The translations under genes and the position numbers were made by a program. Shown piece by piece: positions 53,201 to 61,570 of a stretch of DNA of 64,000 bases; the first letter of the stretch is position 1; each line of letters begins with the position of its first letter. The stretch lies in the NCBI RefSeq assembly GCF_004023625.1, contig NZ_ML137713.1, positions 1 to 64,000 of the forward strand. The letters run 5' to 3'. The notes under the pieces are model-generated. The model was given only the letters and a program-made list of their open reading frames with translations, was not told the DNA's origin and did not search any database. Source of the stretch: Streptomyces cavernae. Its GTDB lineage: Bacteria > Actinomycetota > Actinomycetes > Streptomycetales > Streptomycetaceae.

Positions 53201-53912
53201 CCTTGCCTCTGACCCAGTTCTTGTTGGCGCCGCCGTCATTGACGAAGGTGGGCACATCGACGCCGTCTTCCCTCGCCCAGTCGATGAGGGTCTGCATGTA
53301 GTCGGCGTCCTGGCGACCGCCCTGGTACTCGTTCTCGACCTGATACAGGATCACCGAACCTTTGCCACGGGTGAGTTGGTGGCGCGCGATGATCGGGTTG
53401 ATCCGGCTCATCCACTCCCGGGCCGCCTTCATGTACTCCGGCTCGGAGGTGCGGTTCACACCGGCCTGTGTCTTCCGCCAGGCGGGCATGCCGCCGCCGG
53501 AGACCTCCGCGTTGATGTACGGGCCCGGGCGGGCGATCACATACAGGCCCGCGCGCTCGGCTTCGTCGAGCAGCCGCTCCACGTCACGGGTACCGGTGAA
53601 GTCGTAGGAGCCCGGCTTGGCGGAGTGGTAGCCCCAGTCGAAGTAGAGCGAGACCGCGTTGAATCCGCCCGCCTTGATCTTCTGCAGTACATCGCGCCAC
53701 GCGTCGGGGCTGGGGAGCCGGAAGTAGTGGAACTCGGCGCCCCAGATGTAGAGGGGTTTGCCGTCGACCCGCACGGAGTACTGGTCGTAGGTGACGGTGT
53801 GCCGCGCCGGGGCCCGCTGCTCCGCCTGGGCCGATGTCGCTGCCCCCGCACCGGTCAGGGGCATGACACTCATGGCTGCGGCGAGCAGCAGAGATGACCA
53901 CTTGCCCCTCAT
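50268..53912 (-). CDS. Secreted beta-galactosidase, GH35, with NPCBM domain
   Basis: 1214 residues. The signal peptide ends near residue 30. The GH35 barrel has WGAEFHYFRLPSPDAWRDVL, acid/base Glu195 in QVENEYQ and nucleophile Glu282 in IIPEAQGG. Further domains resemble the beta-galactosidase domains 2-5, including two jelly rolls (about 630-850). NEW3 follows at about 960-1060, and a C-terminal NPCBM (GLSADAHVSDLTLVKAVNGW, about 1065-1214) should bind galactose-containing chains. It overlaps both neighbours by four bases (ATGA at 53912, GTGA at 50271), so the three proteins are translationally coupled. Confidence 0.9.
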   Translation of the reverse strand: MRGKWSSLLLAAAMSVMPLTGAGAATSAQAEQRAPARHTVTYDQYSVRVDGKPLYIWGAEFHYFRLPSPDAWRDVLQKIKAGGFNAVSLYFDWGYHSAKPGSYDFTGTRDVERLLDEAERAGLYVIARPGPYINAEVSGGGMPAWRKTQAGVNRTSEPEYMKAAREWMSRINPIIARHQLTRGKGSVILYQVENEYQGGRQDADYMQTLIDWAREDGVDVPTFVNDGGANKNWVRGKGAPDIYGFDAYPQGFDCKDPDTWKNLPDYSYVNEWKPESPLIIPEAQGGAFDPWGGTGYQDCAKLTGTDFTRVFSKMNIAAGVSGQSFYMTYGGTNWGWLADPNAVYTSYDYGAPINESRQLTDKYQEFKRLGYIVNSVTSLARTDRAEAPVPSDDALRVDRRVNPDDGTQFFTVRHADTRVKDKDGTTLSLEGADGDYPRIPQQGEIAVDGRDAKLIVAGYDLGEKQRLVYSTSEIMTHARIGDRDVALLYGREGEAGETVLRYAERPEVTVLDGDVTTAWDAERGDLRLNYPHKGLARVLVNGLELLIADTAETARWWRQDTAAGPVLVRGPSLVRTAEQTGGTLKLTGDSTKAAKIEVIAGARKVTWNGRKVAVTQAPRPVELPALATWKYREEAPESAPGFDDSAWTTADHLTANNPELAGSLPVLAMDEYGFHHGNVWYRGRFKTTGRATALALNANTGPTGQYAVWLNGRHLGSSGDGAHTFDIPAGTLEDNGENVLSVLVENAGHNEEWGHDYSKEPRGLLGAEVIGGASTLTWKIQGSRGGEDPVDTARGPYNNGGLYGERAGWSLPGYPDGGWKSTTLAQQTGRTGPGVRWYRTSARLALPQGQDNAIALDLAQAEGGGTGYRAQIFVNGWLIGRYLPDTGPQTRFVIPKGILREQGTNTIALAVWSTKSGAGPSSARLVGLGASAGGIKVDTVAAPSYNAKTYAMPDSGARVTVDAEPFLNTGAAAKVPVTLSVPKDAPTARNVELALKVPDGWTATTGDTTRFGRVRPGDTVTADYTVTPPGDPVHYAVLSATAKLTQPGRPGTVTGVRAVQVPPPGLSADAHVSDLTLVKAVNGWGPVEKDTSNGENAAGDGRPLSIGGTTYAKGLGVHANSRIRVYLGGGCTRFTATAGVDDEVGDSGSVSFQVIADGRSLTTTPVVRGSDGGTDIDVDVSGARWLDLLVDGDGDVSTDHADWADAKLTCEGGA

Positions 53913-55777
53913 GACGTCAGCCCCTTCACCACGGCCGCCCGCGCGGTCTCGATGTCGCCCACGTCCTTCGTCCGGCCGTCGAGGTTCCGGGTCGCGGTGG
54001 TGAGGGCCTCGCTCAGGGCGTCACTGTCGGCGCCGCCGTCCTTCTTCCGTAGCTGGGCGATGAGTTCGTAGTCCTCGATGCCCTCCTTCAGCTGCTCCCA
54101 GCGGATGCTGGACATCGGGCCGCCCTTGCCCGGGTAGACCAGGTACTCGTCGCCCTGCGTGAAGATGTGCACCGGCTGCTTGAAGGGGTCGCTGGTCCAG
54201 CTGTTGTACGACCAGCGCAGGAAACCGTCCAGATTCCGCTGGGCGGTGATCCACGGCAGCATCCGCGACTCGACGGCGGGCGAGTACGACAGCGTGTTGG
54301 GGTGGGCCGGCGAGCCGTACACGTAGAACGTTGTGATCTTTCCGGCCCGGCGCCGCTCAGCCGCCTTCTCCTTCGTCATCGCGTCGATGCCGCCCCAGTC
54401 GACGGACAGATTGGACGCGACGCCCTCGGTGCTGATCGAACCGGCCACGGAGATACGGTCGTCGAAGGCCGGCGCGACCTCGTGGACGAAATCCTTGACG
54501 ACCGTCATGGTTTCGATGGGCCGCTCGTCGAAGGACAGCCAGGTGTCCTCCAGCCGGCCTTTGGCCCTCAGATGCTTCTCGAAGGCGGGAAGGAACGCTC
54601 CCCATGCCTCCCGCCAGCGGTCCCCGCCCAGATCGACGTTCTCGTAGACGGTCCTGCCGGTGCGGGTGTCGGTGTAGGTGAGGTGCTCCCGGTCCTGGAA
54701 CGCCAGCATGGAGAAGGCGCCGATGTCCGGACCGAGACCGGCGCGTCTTGCGGTCTGGACATACTTGTCCCAGCGGCTGAAGTCGAAGGAGAACGTCTTT
54801 CCGTTCCAGCTCCAGCCCACCATGCTGGTGTACGGCGTGGCGGTCTGTGACTCCCGGGTGCCGAGCGACCACTGGTGGTGCCACGGGTTGTCGACGATGG
54901 TGGTGTTGACGACCTTCTGGCCGCGCGAGGCCAGGTCTCGGCCGTACTTCTCGATCAGCTTCCAGTGCTGCTCCGACCAGAGCTTGACGCCGTGGTTCTT
55001 GGCGATCGTCTCCGGCTGCGCCCATACATCGAGGAAAAAGGCATAGTCCTTCGGATCGGGCACGCTCGCGTCCGCGACCTCGATGGTCAGCGGATAACTG
55101 GCCTGGGTGCGGCCGTCGGCGTTGACCTCGACCGTGCCGGTGTAGGTGCCGGGCCTGGCCTTCTCGGGGATGTGGAAGGTGAACCACAGCGGCTGCGCCG
55201 CGTACGCGGGCACGTCCACGGAGTCCCGCTCCTCGAGCGCGTCGCCGACCACGTCGGGGTTGCGGTCTCCGGACACCTCCTTGCCGGAGCTGACCTGGTC
55301 GATGGTGGCGGACCAGTCGACCTCGCTCTTGGAACGCTGCACCGGCAGGTACTTGACGAACCGGACCTGGGTGTCGCCACCGGACAGCTTGGCTCCGCCG
55401 GGCCCGGTGAGGTCGCCGACCACAGCCCTCACGTCGTCGAGGTTCTGGCCGGAGGCGATCGCCAGCTGCGCCGAGACCTGCTCGTTGCGCACGGCGGAGA
55501 GCATCAGCTCCTTGGTGTCCTTGCCCTGGATGGCGGTCATCGGGTAACGGGGGACCCGCTCCTCCGCGGAGCCGGCGAAGGAGCCGGTGGGAACCCAGGT
55601 GATGGTGTCCCTGGTGCCCATGGCATCGGCGACCTTGACTGTCAGCCAGGTGGTCGTTGCCTTGGAATTGAGGTCGGTGCCGGTGGTCGTCGTACCGGTG
55701 ACGGCGATCGCGGTGGTGCCGGCGGCCACGACCACGCCCGCGACGAAGCCGGCGACAACTGAGGACGTACGTGTCAT
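53909..55777 (-). CDS. Exported DUF4091 glycoside hydrolase-like protein
   Basis: 622 residues. The N-terminal hydrophobic segment (VVAGFVAGVVVAAGTTAIAV) lacks a clear cleavage site and may be a signal anchor. A beta-domain (about 60-235) precedes a TIM-barrel-like region with WLSFDERPIE, a candidate acidic active site, and the conserved DUF4091 ending (GEYLVYPGKGGPMSSIRWEQL-type, EGIEDYELIAQLRK). Proteins of this domain appear in glycan loci of Bacteroidetes and Actinobacteria. Specificity cannot be inferred. It is coupled to GH35 by ATGA and follows GH31 after 127 bases. Confidence 0.8.
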   Translation of the reverse strand: MTRTSSVVAGFVAGVVVAAGTTAIAVTGTTTTGTDLNSKATTTWLTVKVADAMGTRDTITWVPTGSFAGSAEERVPRYPMTAIQGKDTKELMLSAVRNEQVSAQLAIASGQNLDDVRAVVGDLTGPGGAKLSGGDTQVRFVKYLPVQRSKSEVDWSATIDQVSSGKEVSGDRNPDVVGDALEERDSVDVPAYAAQPLWFTFHIPEKARPGTYTGTVEVNADGRTQASYPLTIEVADASVPDPKDYAFFLDVWAQPETIAKNHGVKLWSEQHWKLIEKYGRDLASRGQKVVNTTIVDNPWHHQWSLGTRESQTATPYTSMVGWSWNGKTFSFDFSRWDKYVQTARRAGLGPDIGAFSMLAFQDREHLTYTDTRTGRTVYENVDLGGDRWREAWGAFLPAFEKHLRAKGRLEDTWLSFDERPIETMTVVKDFVHEVAPAFDDRISVAGSISTEGVASNLSVDWGGIDAMTKEKAAERRRAGKITTFYVYGSPAHPNTLSYSPAVESRMLPWITAQRNLDGFLRWSYNSWTSDPFKQPVHIFTQGDEYLVYPGKGGPMSSIRWEQLKEGIEDYELIAQLRKKDGGADSDALSEALTTATRNLDGRTKDVGDIETARAAVVKGLTS

Positions 55778-55904
55778 GGGGGTTGGTTCCCTCTCTCACG
55801 GACGTGCAGGGAGTGGTCCCCGGCAGGCCCCAGGGCGTGCGAGGCCTGCCGGGAAACCGGGGGGCACCGCCAGTGGTGCCTGCGGTGCCGTGGCGCCTGT
55901 GGTG

Positions 55905-58900
55905 TCAGGAGCTGACGGAGAATCCGCTGAAGACGGCTTCGATGTCCTCGCCGGGATAGTTGACGTTGGCCGCGCTGGCGACCATCCCGGCGTCACCGGT
56001 GCCTGCGGCCGACAGCACCTGGGCGGTGCCGACCTGCGACCATGTGTCGCCGTCCTTGCTGGCGTACGCGGTGTAGGTGGCGCCGTCCCGGGTCAGCTTG
56101 AGATACGCCGGGTGGTAGGTGGAGCCACCGCCCGCCCAGGTGTCGAGCTTCCCGTCGCCGTCGCTGTCGGTCATGAACTCAAGTCCGTAACCCTGGGTCA
56201 TGACCAGCACCGCGTAACCGCCCTTCTCGGGCGCCGTCAGGTCGTTGGCGAAGGCGACCCCGGCCTTGCCGACCGGTGAGGCGCTGTCCTGGGAGACCAA
56301 CTGGGCCTGCACGGTGGCCTTCTCCCCGGCCGCGTCGTCGCGGTAGATGACACCCTTCTCGTCCTTCCAGCCGGACAGGTCCTGGCCGCCCGCCCAGATG
56401 GCGAACTGGTCGCCGGCCTGGGCGTATTGGGCGTCCCCGGACGTGGTGGTGTCGTTCGTCAGGTACGGCTCCCGCACGCTGCCCGGGGCGGCCTTCACCT
56501 GCGCCCGCACGGTGTCGGACACCTTCTGCGATCCGCTGTGTCCGTTGTAGGTGGCGGTGCCCGTGAGGCCGTGGCTGCCCCAGCGGGCGTCATCGGCCGG
56601 GGTCACCGTCCAGGAGGTGGTGAGCGTGGCGCCGTACTTGAGCGACTTCGTGGTGGTCGGGCCGGTCGCCTTCGCGGTCCATCCCTCGGGCAGGTCCAGT
56701 GCCGCCTTGGCGTTCTTGAGGGTGCGGGTGCCCCAGTTGGTCACCTCGGTGGTCACCTCGAACGGTTCACCTGCGTCGGTCGAGGGGGCGTCCGGGGTGA
56801 TCAGGACGGAGGCGGCCGGAGCGTCATCGCGCCCCAGCGCCCTGATGGCCTTGGCCGCCCCCTTCGCCTTGAGGTTGACGAAGGCCGGCGTGACACCGAG
56901 CGGCGCCGCATACCCCTTCAGGGTCTTCGGGCCGCGGATCACGGTGCCCTGGTTCACGTCGTACCAGGTGCCCGGCGGTAGATGGACGGAGCGGGTGGCG
57001 CCGGTGCTCAGCTTGGGCGCGGCCAGCACGGCCGGGCCGAGCATCCACTCGTCGGTGACCGTGTAACTCGCCTCGTCCCTCGGGAAGTCGAAGAACAGCG
57101 GCCGCATGATCGGATCGCCGGTCTTCAGGGTGCTCTGCACCTGGTCCCAGATGTAGGGCGCGAGCTTCTCGTGCGTCTTGATCGCCTGCCGGTACAGGTC
57201 GACCGTCTCCTGGTCGTAGTCCACCTTCTGCCCCGTGGTGGTGTCGTTGGTGTCCACGGGGGAGGTCGAGGCGTACATCAGCGGCATCAGCGAGGCGGAC
57301 TGCGCCCACCGCACCAGCACCTCCTTCGACGGCGCGGGCTGGCCGCCGGAGCCGCCGATCATGTCGGACTCGACGAACGGGTAGCCGATGGTGGAGATGG
57401 CCAGGTTCTGGGTGGCGGAGGCGCGCAGGGAATCCCAGCCGGTGCCCTTGTCGACCTGCCGGGTGACGAAGCCGGCCTCGTGGGCCGTCCGGTTCCAGTG
57501 CACCCGGATGCCGGCGCCCTGGAGATCGAACTCGTCGGCGAGCTCGGTGCCGAGCTTCTGGTAGTCCGTGGCCTGGTGGCCCTTGCGCGGCGCGCACTTC
57601 TCGTCGAAGAAGCGGGTGTCGAACTTCAGCCCGTCGATGTCGTACGTGTCCATCAGCTTCTTGAGGTTGCCCTCGTACCAGGCCTTGGCGTCGGGGTTCG
57701 CCAGGTCGATGATCCCGGCCTGGCCGTTCCACCACGTCACTTCGCACGGCTTGGTCGTGTCCTTGGCGTCCATGAGCAGATAGCCCTTGTCGACCGCGTA
57801 CTGGTAGTTGTCGGAGTCCAGGTTGATCCACAGGGTGACCCAGATGCCGAAGTCGAACCCCATGTCGTGGATCTTCTTGGAGAGGCCCTTGGGATCGGGG
57901 AACGTCTTGGGGTCCCAGGTCAGATTGCCGTAGTTCGACTCCCACTTGTCGTCGAGCTGGATGGTGTGCCCGTCCAGACCGTTTGCTTTGAGGTCGGTGG
58001 CGTAGTCGAGCAGTTTCTCCTGGTCGACCTTGGTGTAGAACTGCGCCCAGGAGTTCCACAGCGGCTTGGCGTACTGCTCGTACGTGGCGTCGCTCTTGGC
58101 CGGTTTGCCGACGATGCCTATGTAGTCGCGGTAGACCTCCAGCGGGGTCGACTCGACGAACACGGTGGCCTTGTAGGTGTCGGGCGACTCGACGGTGAAG
58201 GTGCCGAGGCCGTCCTTGCCCCTGTTGAGTCCCACGTCCATGACGTCCCCGGTGTCGACGCGCAGACCGGTCGACCTGGAGGTGTACCAGAACGGGTCGA
58301 TCATGTTGTACGACGCCGGGCCGAAGGCCTCGTGGTCGACCTCGCCGGCGTCGAGCGGCCAGGGCTGGTTGACGCCGGGACCGCCCTGCGGGGTCTCCGC
58401 CTCGCCGTGGCCGTACCAGTGGCCGGCCGATGACAGGTCGTAGGCGAGGCCCAGCTGCTTCGGTCCGCCTCCGCGGACGTCCCAGTCGAGCTGGTAGCGG
58501 TCGGCGCCGGGGGTGATCCGGGCCTCCACCGTGGCGCCGTCGAGCGTGCTGTCGGCGGTGACGGTCAGGACGCCGTTCTTCCACGTCCAGTCGGTGACGC
58601 CGGTCGCGTGCTGCCACGTGCCGTCGGCCGCGGTGAAGCGCAGGGCGCCGCAGCGCAGGGCGCCGGTGTCACCGGAGGCTGTGGCGAGCACGGTCTTCCC
58701 GGCGCGGCGCGTGGTCAGGGCGAGTTCGTCGGTGGCCACGTCGAGGGTGTAGCCGGGGGCGTTGGCGGAGGCAGGTACGGAGACCGTGACGGCGCGCTCG
58801 GCGCGGACCACCTTCGGCCCGCCGGTGCCGGTGCCGGTGCCGGTAGTGGCGGTGGCGGTGGGGCGGGCGGCGGCCGATGCCGGGGCAGAGCCGGTGACGG

Positions 58901-58973
58901 GCGCCATCAGCAGGGCGGCGGTCAGGGCCGCGGCGAGTAACTGGCTGCCGGGACTGCTCAGTCGGGCGTGCAC
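55905..58973 (-). CDS. Secreted GH31 glycosidase (MYORG-like) with NEW3 and lectin-like modules
   Basis: 1022 residues. A Sec signal (about 1-36) leads to an N-terminal beta domain and a GH31 barrel: HTIQLDDKWESNYGN (337-350), FPDPKGLSKKIHDMGFDFG, DGLKFDTRF with nucleophile Asp452, and ESDMIGG with acid/base Asp537. The barrel is closer to the MYORG/alpha-galactosidase-like GH31 branch than to alpha-glucosidases. A NEW3 domain (about 725-815) and the module shared across the locus (about 830-1022) follow. The GTG start at 58973 has AGGAGG six bases upstream. It is the first gene of the operon; promoter and operator lie at 59101-59159. Confidence 0.88.
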   Translation of the reverse strand: MHARLSSPGSQLLAAALTAALLMAPVTGSAPASAAARPTATATTGTGTGTGGPKVVRAERAVTVSVPASANAPGYTLDVATDELALTTRRAGKTVLATASGDTGALRCGALRFTAADGTWQHATGVTDWTWKNGVLTVTADSTLDGATVEARITPGADRYQLDWDVRGGGPKQLGLAYDLSSAGHWYGHGEAETPQGGPGVNQPWPLDAGEVDHEAFGPASYNMIDPFWYTSRSTGLRVDTGDVMDVGLNRGKDGLGTFTVESPDTYKATVFVESTPLEVYRDYIGIVGKPAKSDATYEQYAKPLWNSWAQFYTKVDQEKLLDYATDLKANGLDGHTIQLDDKWESNYGNLTWDPKTFPDPKGLSKKIHDMGFDFGIWVTLWINLDSDNYQYAVDKGYLLMDAKDTTKPCEVTWWNGQAGIIDLANPDAKAWYEGNLKKLMDTYDIDGLKFDTRFFDEKCAPRKGHQATDYQKLGTELADEFDLQGAGIRVHWNRTAHEAGFVTRQVDKGTGWDSLRASATQNLAISTIGYPFVESDMIGGSGGQPAPSKEVLVRWAQSASLMPLMYASTSPVDTNDTTTGQKVDYDQETVDLYRQAIKTHEKLAPYIWDQVQSTLKTGDPIMRPLFFDFPRDEASYTVTDEWMLGPAVLAAPKLSTGATRSVHLPPGTWYDVNQGTVIRGPKTLKGYAAPLGVTPAFVNLKAKGAAKAIRALGRDDAPAASVLITPDAPSTDAGEPFEVTTEVTNWGTRTLKNAKAALDLPEGWTAKATGPTTTKSLKYGATLTTSWTVTPADDARWGSHGLTGTATYNGHSGSQKVSDTVRAQVKAAPGSVREPYLTNDTTTSGDAQYAQAGDQFAIWAGGQDLSGWKDEKGVIYRDDAAGEKATVQAQLVSQDSASPVGKAGVAFANDLTAPEKGGYAVLVMTQGYGLEFMTDSDGDGKLDTWAGGGSTYHPAYLKLTRDGATYTAYASKDGDTWSQVGTAQVLSAAGTGDAGMVASAANVNYPGEDIEAVFSGFSVSS

Positions 58974-59606
58974 TCGTGTCCTCCTGTCGGACAGGACGGT
59001 GACTCGGGAGCGGCGGTGCGTGGTGCCGGTGGCGTGCGGAGTGCACGGTCACGAGGAAGCGCGGTGCTCGGCAGGGCATGGGGTCTGCTCGATGCTGCGT
59101 GCAGATGCAAGATTTCAAGCGATTTCGCTCATGCTCTTGCGGTTGCCGCCACCTGTCAACATGCGGGACAGGTGGCTTCCCGAGTGCCCGGGGAGCCCTA
59201 CTGGAGCAACTGTTGTCCCTGATGGCGGTCGGTCCCGGGGCCCGCTGAGAGGCTTCGGCGGGCCCGGAAGCCGTTCGTAACGGACGCGTAAATTTCTGCG
59301 CCACGAGATGCTTTCGGGAGCGCCCGGTCAGGCCAGGATCACGGAACGGGTCGGATGGCGTGGATTGTCCGGGTCCAGCCCGCGTGCCAGGCGAGAGTGG
59401 CGGCCGGCCGGTGCACGACGATGAGGTCCGGTCCCCTCGCTCGAGCGCAGCCGAGAGCGGGGGAGAGACGGCGGGGCCCGGCCGGTGTGACGGGGCCCGG
59501 CCGAGTGCCACCAACTACCCGCCGGTTGCGGGCGATATCGCCGGCGAGACCGGACGGCAGTGCCGCCGGGGCCCCGGGCCAGCAGCCACGGGAGCGGCGT
59601 GCGGTG
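58974..59606. other. 633-base region upstream of the hydrolase operon
   Basis: Holds the 5' leader, operator and promoter of GH31 (59101-59159), then about 430 bases after the DeoR gene without a gene. The word TCGAGCGCAGCCGAGAG (59441-59457) recurs in the MITE at 44473. No other structure was identified. Confidence 0.5.
59101..59159 (-). promoter_or_regulatory. Promoter and operator of the glycan-hydrolase operon
   Basis: Read leftward, TTGACA (59159-59154) is followed after 17 bases by GAGCAT (59136-59131), a weak -10 box. Just downstream are two GAAATC words 11 bases apart, and AAATCTTGCATCTGC at 59115-59101. A near copy of the last (AAATCCTGCACCTGC, 13 of 15 identical) lies upstream of the DeoR gene at 60491-60505. 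Its place over the transcription start fits a repressor site. Confidence 0.6.
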
Positions 59607-60395
59607 TCAGGCGCGGATGACCTTCACACCGGCCGCCGTGAACGACTCGGTCAGCTCGTCGGAGGCGGCCTTGTCGGTCACCAGGACGTCGATGTCCTCC
59701 ACCGGGCAGATGCGGGCGAAGGCCCGCCGGTCCAGCTTGGAGGAGTCGGCCACCGCGACGACCTGCTGCGCGCGGTGGGCCAGCGCCCGGTTGATGCTGG
59801 CCTCGCCCTCGTGGTGGGCGGTCGCCCCGTGGGCCACGTCGATGGCATCCACTCCGATGAAGACCTGGTCCAATGCGATCTCCGCGAGCAGTTCGGTGGC
59901 CAGCGGCCCGATCAGCTCATAGGACGCCGGCCGGGCCACCCCGCCGGTCACCACGAGCTTGACGTGGCGCCGTACGACCAGTTCGTTGGCGATGTTCAGG
60001 GCATTGGTCACCACGGTGACCGCCGTCTCCGCGCCGCCGGAACTCAGGTCTGCGCGGGTGGCCAGTGCCCGCGCCACCTCGGTGGTCGTGGTGCCGCCGT
60101 TCAGCCCCACCACGGCGCCGGCTTTCACCAGCCCGGCAGCCGCGTCCGCGATCCGCTCCTTCTCCGGAGCCTTGCGCGCGGCCTTGTAGCGCAGTGGCAG
60201 GTCGTAGGCGATCGCGTTGATCACGGCTCCGCCGTGCGTACGGGTGACCATCTGCTGGCGGGCGAGCTCGTCGAGGTCACGCCTGATCGTCGCGGCGGAG
60301 ACCCGCAACTCCTCGGCGGCCGGCTCGACTTCGATCCGCCCGTCGCGCGTCAGCATCTCCAGCAGCGCGCTCCACCGGGCCTGCGGTGCCGCCAT
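59607..60395 (-). CDS. DeoR-family transcriptional repressor
   Basis: 262 residues. The N-terminal HTH_DeoR (MLTRDGRIEVEPAAEELRVS, then SAATIRRDLDELARQ, about 12-65) is followed by a DeoRC sensor domain with GLNGGTTTTEVARAL and VFIGVDAIDVAHGATAH. These phosphate-binding loops suggest a phosphorylated sugar as inducer. Relatives include AgaR and GlpR. It is upstream of and in line with the hydrolase operon, so it most likely represses it. The candidate operator at 60491-60505 suggests that it also controls itself. Confidence 0.85.
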   Translation of the reverse strand: MAAPQARWSALLEMLTRDGRIEVEPAAEELRVSAATIRRDLDELARQQMVTRTHGGAVINAIAYDLPLRYKAARKAPEKERIADAAAGLVKAGAVVGLNGGTTTTEVARALATRADLSSGGAETAVTVVTNALNIANELVVRRHVKLVVTGGVARPASYELIGPLATELLAEIALDQVFIGVDAIDVAHGATAHHEGEASINRALAHRAQQVVAVADSSKLDRRAFARICPVEDIDVLVTDKAASDELTESFTAAGVKVIRA

Positions 60396-60490
60396 GTCTC
60401 ACAACTCCCTGTCGGTGGTGTGCGCCACGATGTGCGCACCCCATGAAACCACGGCGCATGATCAGGTGTTTTATGGTCGCCAAACGAGCA

Positions 60491-60505
60491 AAATCCTGCA
60501 CCTGC
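60491..60505 (+). promoter_or_regulatory. Candidate DeoR operator upstream of its own gene
   Basis: AAATCCTGCACCTGC matches AAATCTTGCATCTGC in the hydrolase promoter at 13 of 15 positions, in the opposite orientation. It lies about 100 bases upstream of the DeoR start. Autoregulation is an inference from the shared word only. Confidence 0.5.
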
Positions 60506-60653
60506 CGCAGGTCCTTGCCGGTCATCTGTCAGATCAGCGAGAACGCCGTGCGGTTCCACGGCAGCGCACGCCGTCACGCGCTGGGCCCCCACCGGCGGCC
60601 TGGCTTTGGATGACGGCCAGGTGGCGAGTGGAGGCGGCCGGGGTTGGTGTGAG

Positions 60654-60698
60654 CGGCCGTCCCGGCGCCGACGGAACGCCTCGGCGCCGGGACGGCCG
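60654..60698. terminator. 18-bp hairpin in the DeoR/anti-sigma gap
   Basis: An 18-base arm (60654-60671) pairs perfectly with 60681-60698 around a 9-base loop. It is the longest perfect stem in this part of the window. A terminator for leftward transcription from the anti-sigma gene is likely; a boundary element is also possible. Confidence 0.65.
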
Positions 60699-61144
60699 TT
60701 GTGGCGGGAGCCGGTGTGCTTCGTCGCGTGTCCGTGCCGGTGACTGCGGCCCTACTTGGCCCGGTGGGCGAGGATCAGGGATACCGGTGGCCCGGGTCCG
60801 GATGTGGCCGACGCGTCCGTTCCGGAGGATGGGGATGCGCAGGACGGTGCCCAGCCGCGACCACGGCCTCCCCGAGATGAGCGAGTCACTGATCACCTGG
60901 GCGGCCGTCATGCTGATGACCCGGCGGCTCACCGCCGCAAGCCATTCAGATGGGCGAACCCGCAAAGACGTGCTCGACCGGGGCCCGCATCACGGGCAGT
61001 GTCTTGTCGGGACAGCTCCTGACAACAAGTCAGTGCGGGTTGGAGGCCGCCTTGCAGCCGGTTTGCGCTCCGCCCGGGCCTTGTCGGCGAGCGCCAACGC
61101 CCCATGGGCGTCGACGGGATACCTGGTGGAGAAATTCGCTCCTG

Positions 61145-61570
61145 TCAAGCAGTCGTGGGCGATCGAGCGTGTCTCGACCACCGGACGACGGCGATTCCCG
61201 CGAGCAGGCTGAGCAGGCCGAACAGGAGACAGCGAACTGGCGTCGCATCGTCATCGGTCGGCGTCAGCCGCGGTCTGTCGCGGGTTCCGGCGGTGGGCCG
61301 GTGAGCGGTGTCCGCTGCGGGTGGTGGGAGAGTGTCGGTCTCCTGCGACAACTCCTGGGCGATGCGTCGCCAGACCCGCTCAGGGGGCGTGGCCGGCAGA
61401 TCCGCCATGTCCGTGGTGCGCGCGGCGGCGACCACGCGGACCATCAGCCTCAGTTCGTCCCGGCAGCGGACGCACACCGCGATGTGCCGCAGGGCGCTGA
61501 CGTCATCGTCGCTGCGCGGAGCGTTTCCCAATGCCAGTTCCAGCAGGTGCGCGGTCTCGACGTGGGCCAC
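61145..61570 (-). CDS. Membrane-bound anti-sigma factor, zinc-finger type
   Basis: 141 residues from GTG 61570, with AGGAG eight bases upstream. The N-terminal anti-sigma domain has a His..Cys..Cys motif (LRHIAVCVRCRDEL). One membrane helix (CLLFGLLSLLAGIAVVRW) sits near the C-terminus, leaving almost nothing outside. It should hold the ECF sigma factor encoded at 62772 inactive at the membrane. The DUF4397 gene lies between the two. Without an outer domain, signal sensing may need another protein. Confidence 0.75.
   Translation of the reverse strand: MAHVETAHLLELALGNAPRSDDDVSALRHIAVCVRCRDELRLMVRVVAAARTTDMADLPATPPERVWRRIAQELSQETDTLPPPAADTAHRPTAGTRDRPRLTPTDDDATPVRCLLFGLLSLLAGIAVVRWSRHARSPTTA

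Larger units (their letters stand above)
60396..61144. other. 749-base region between DeoR and the anti-sigma gene
   Basis: Contains the DeoR upstream region (candidate operator at 60491-60505, AT-richer around 60465-60495) and an 18-bp hairpin (60654-60698). The remaining bases up to 61144 hold a leftward frame (60534-60965) without recognisable domain. I annotate no gene. Confidence 0.5.

Noticed and set aside
50205..53897. 1230-codon rightward frame opposite GH35
   Set aside because: GH35 catalytic motifs are on the leftward frame; the other has no recognisable motif.
60534..60965. 143-codon leftward frame
   Set aside because: It contains the 18-bp hairpin and has no recognisable domain; possibly decayed DNA.
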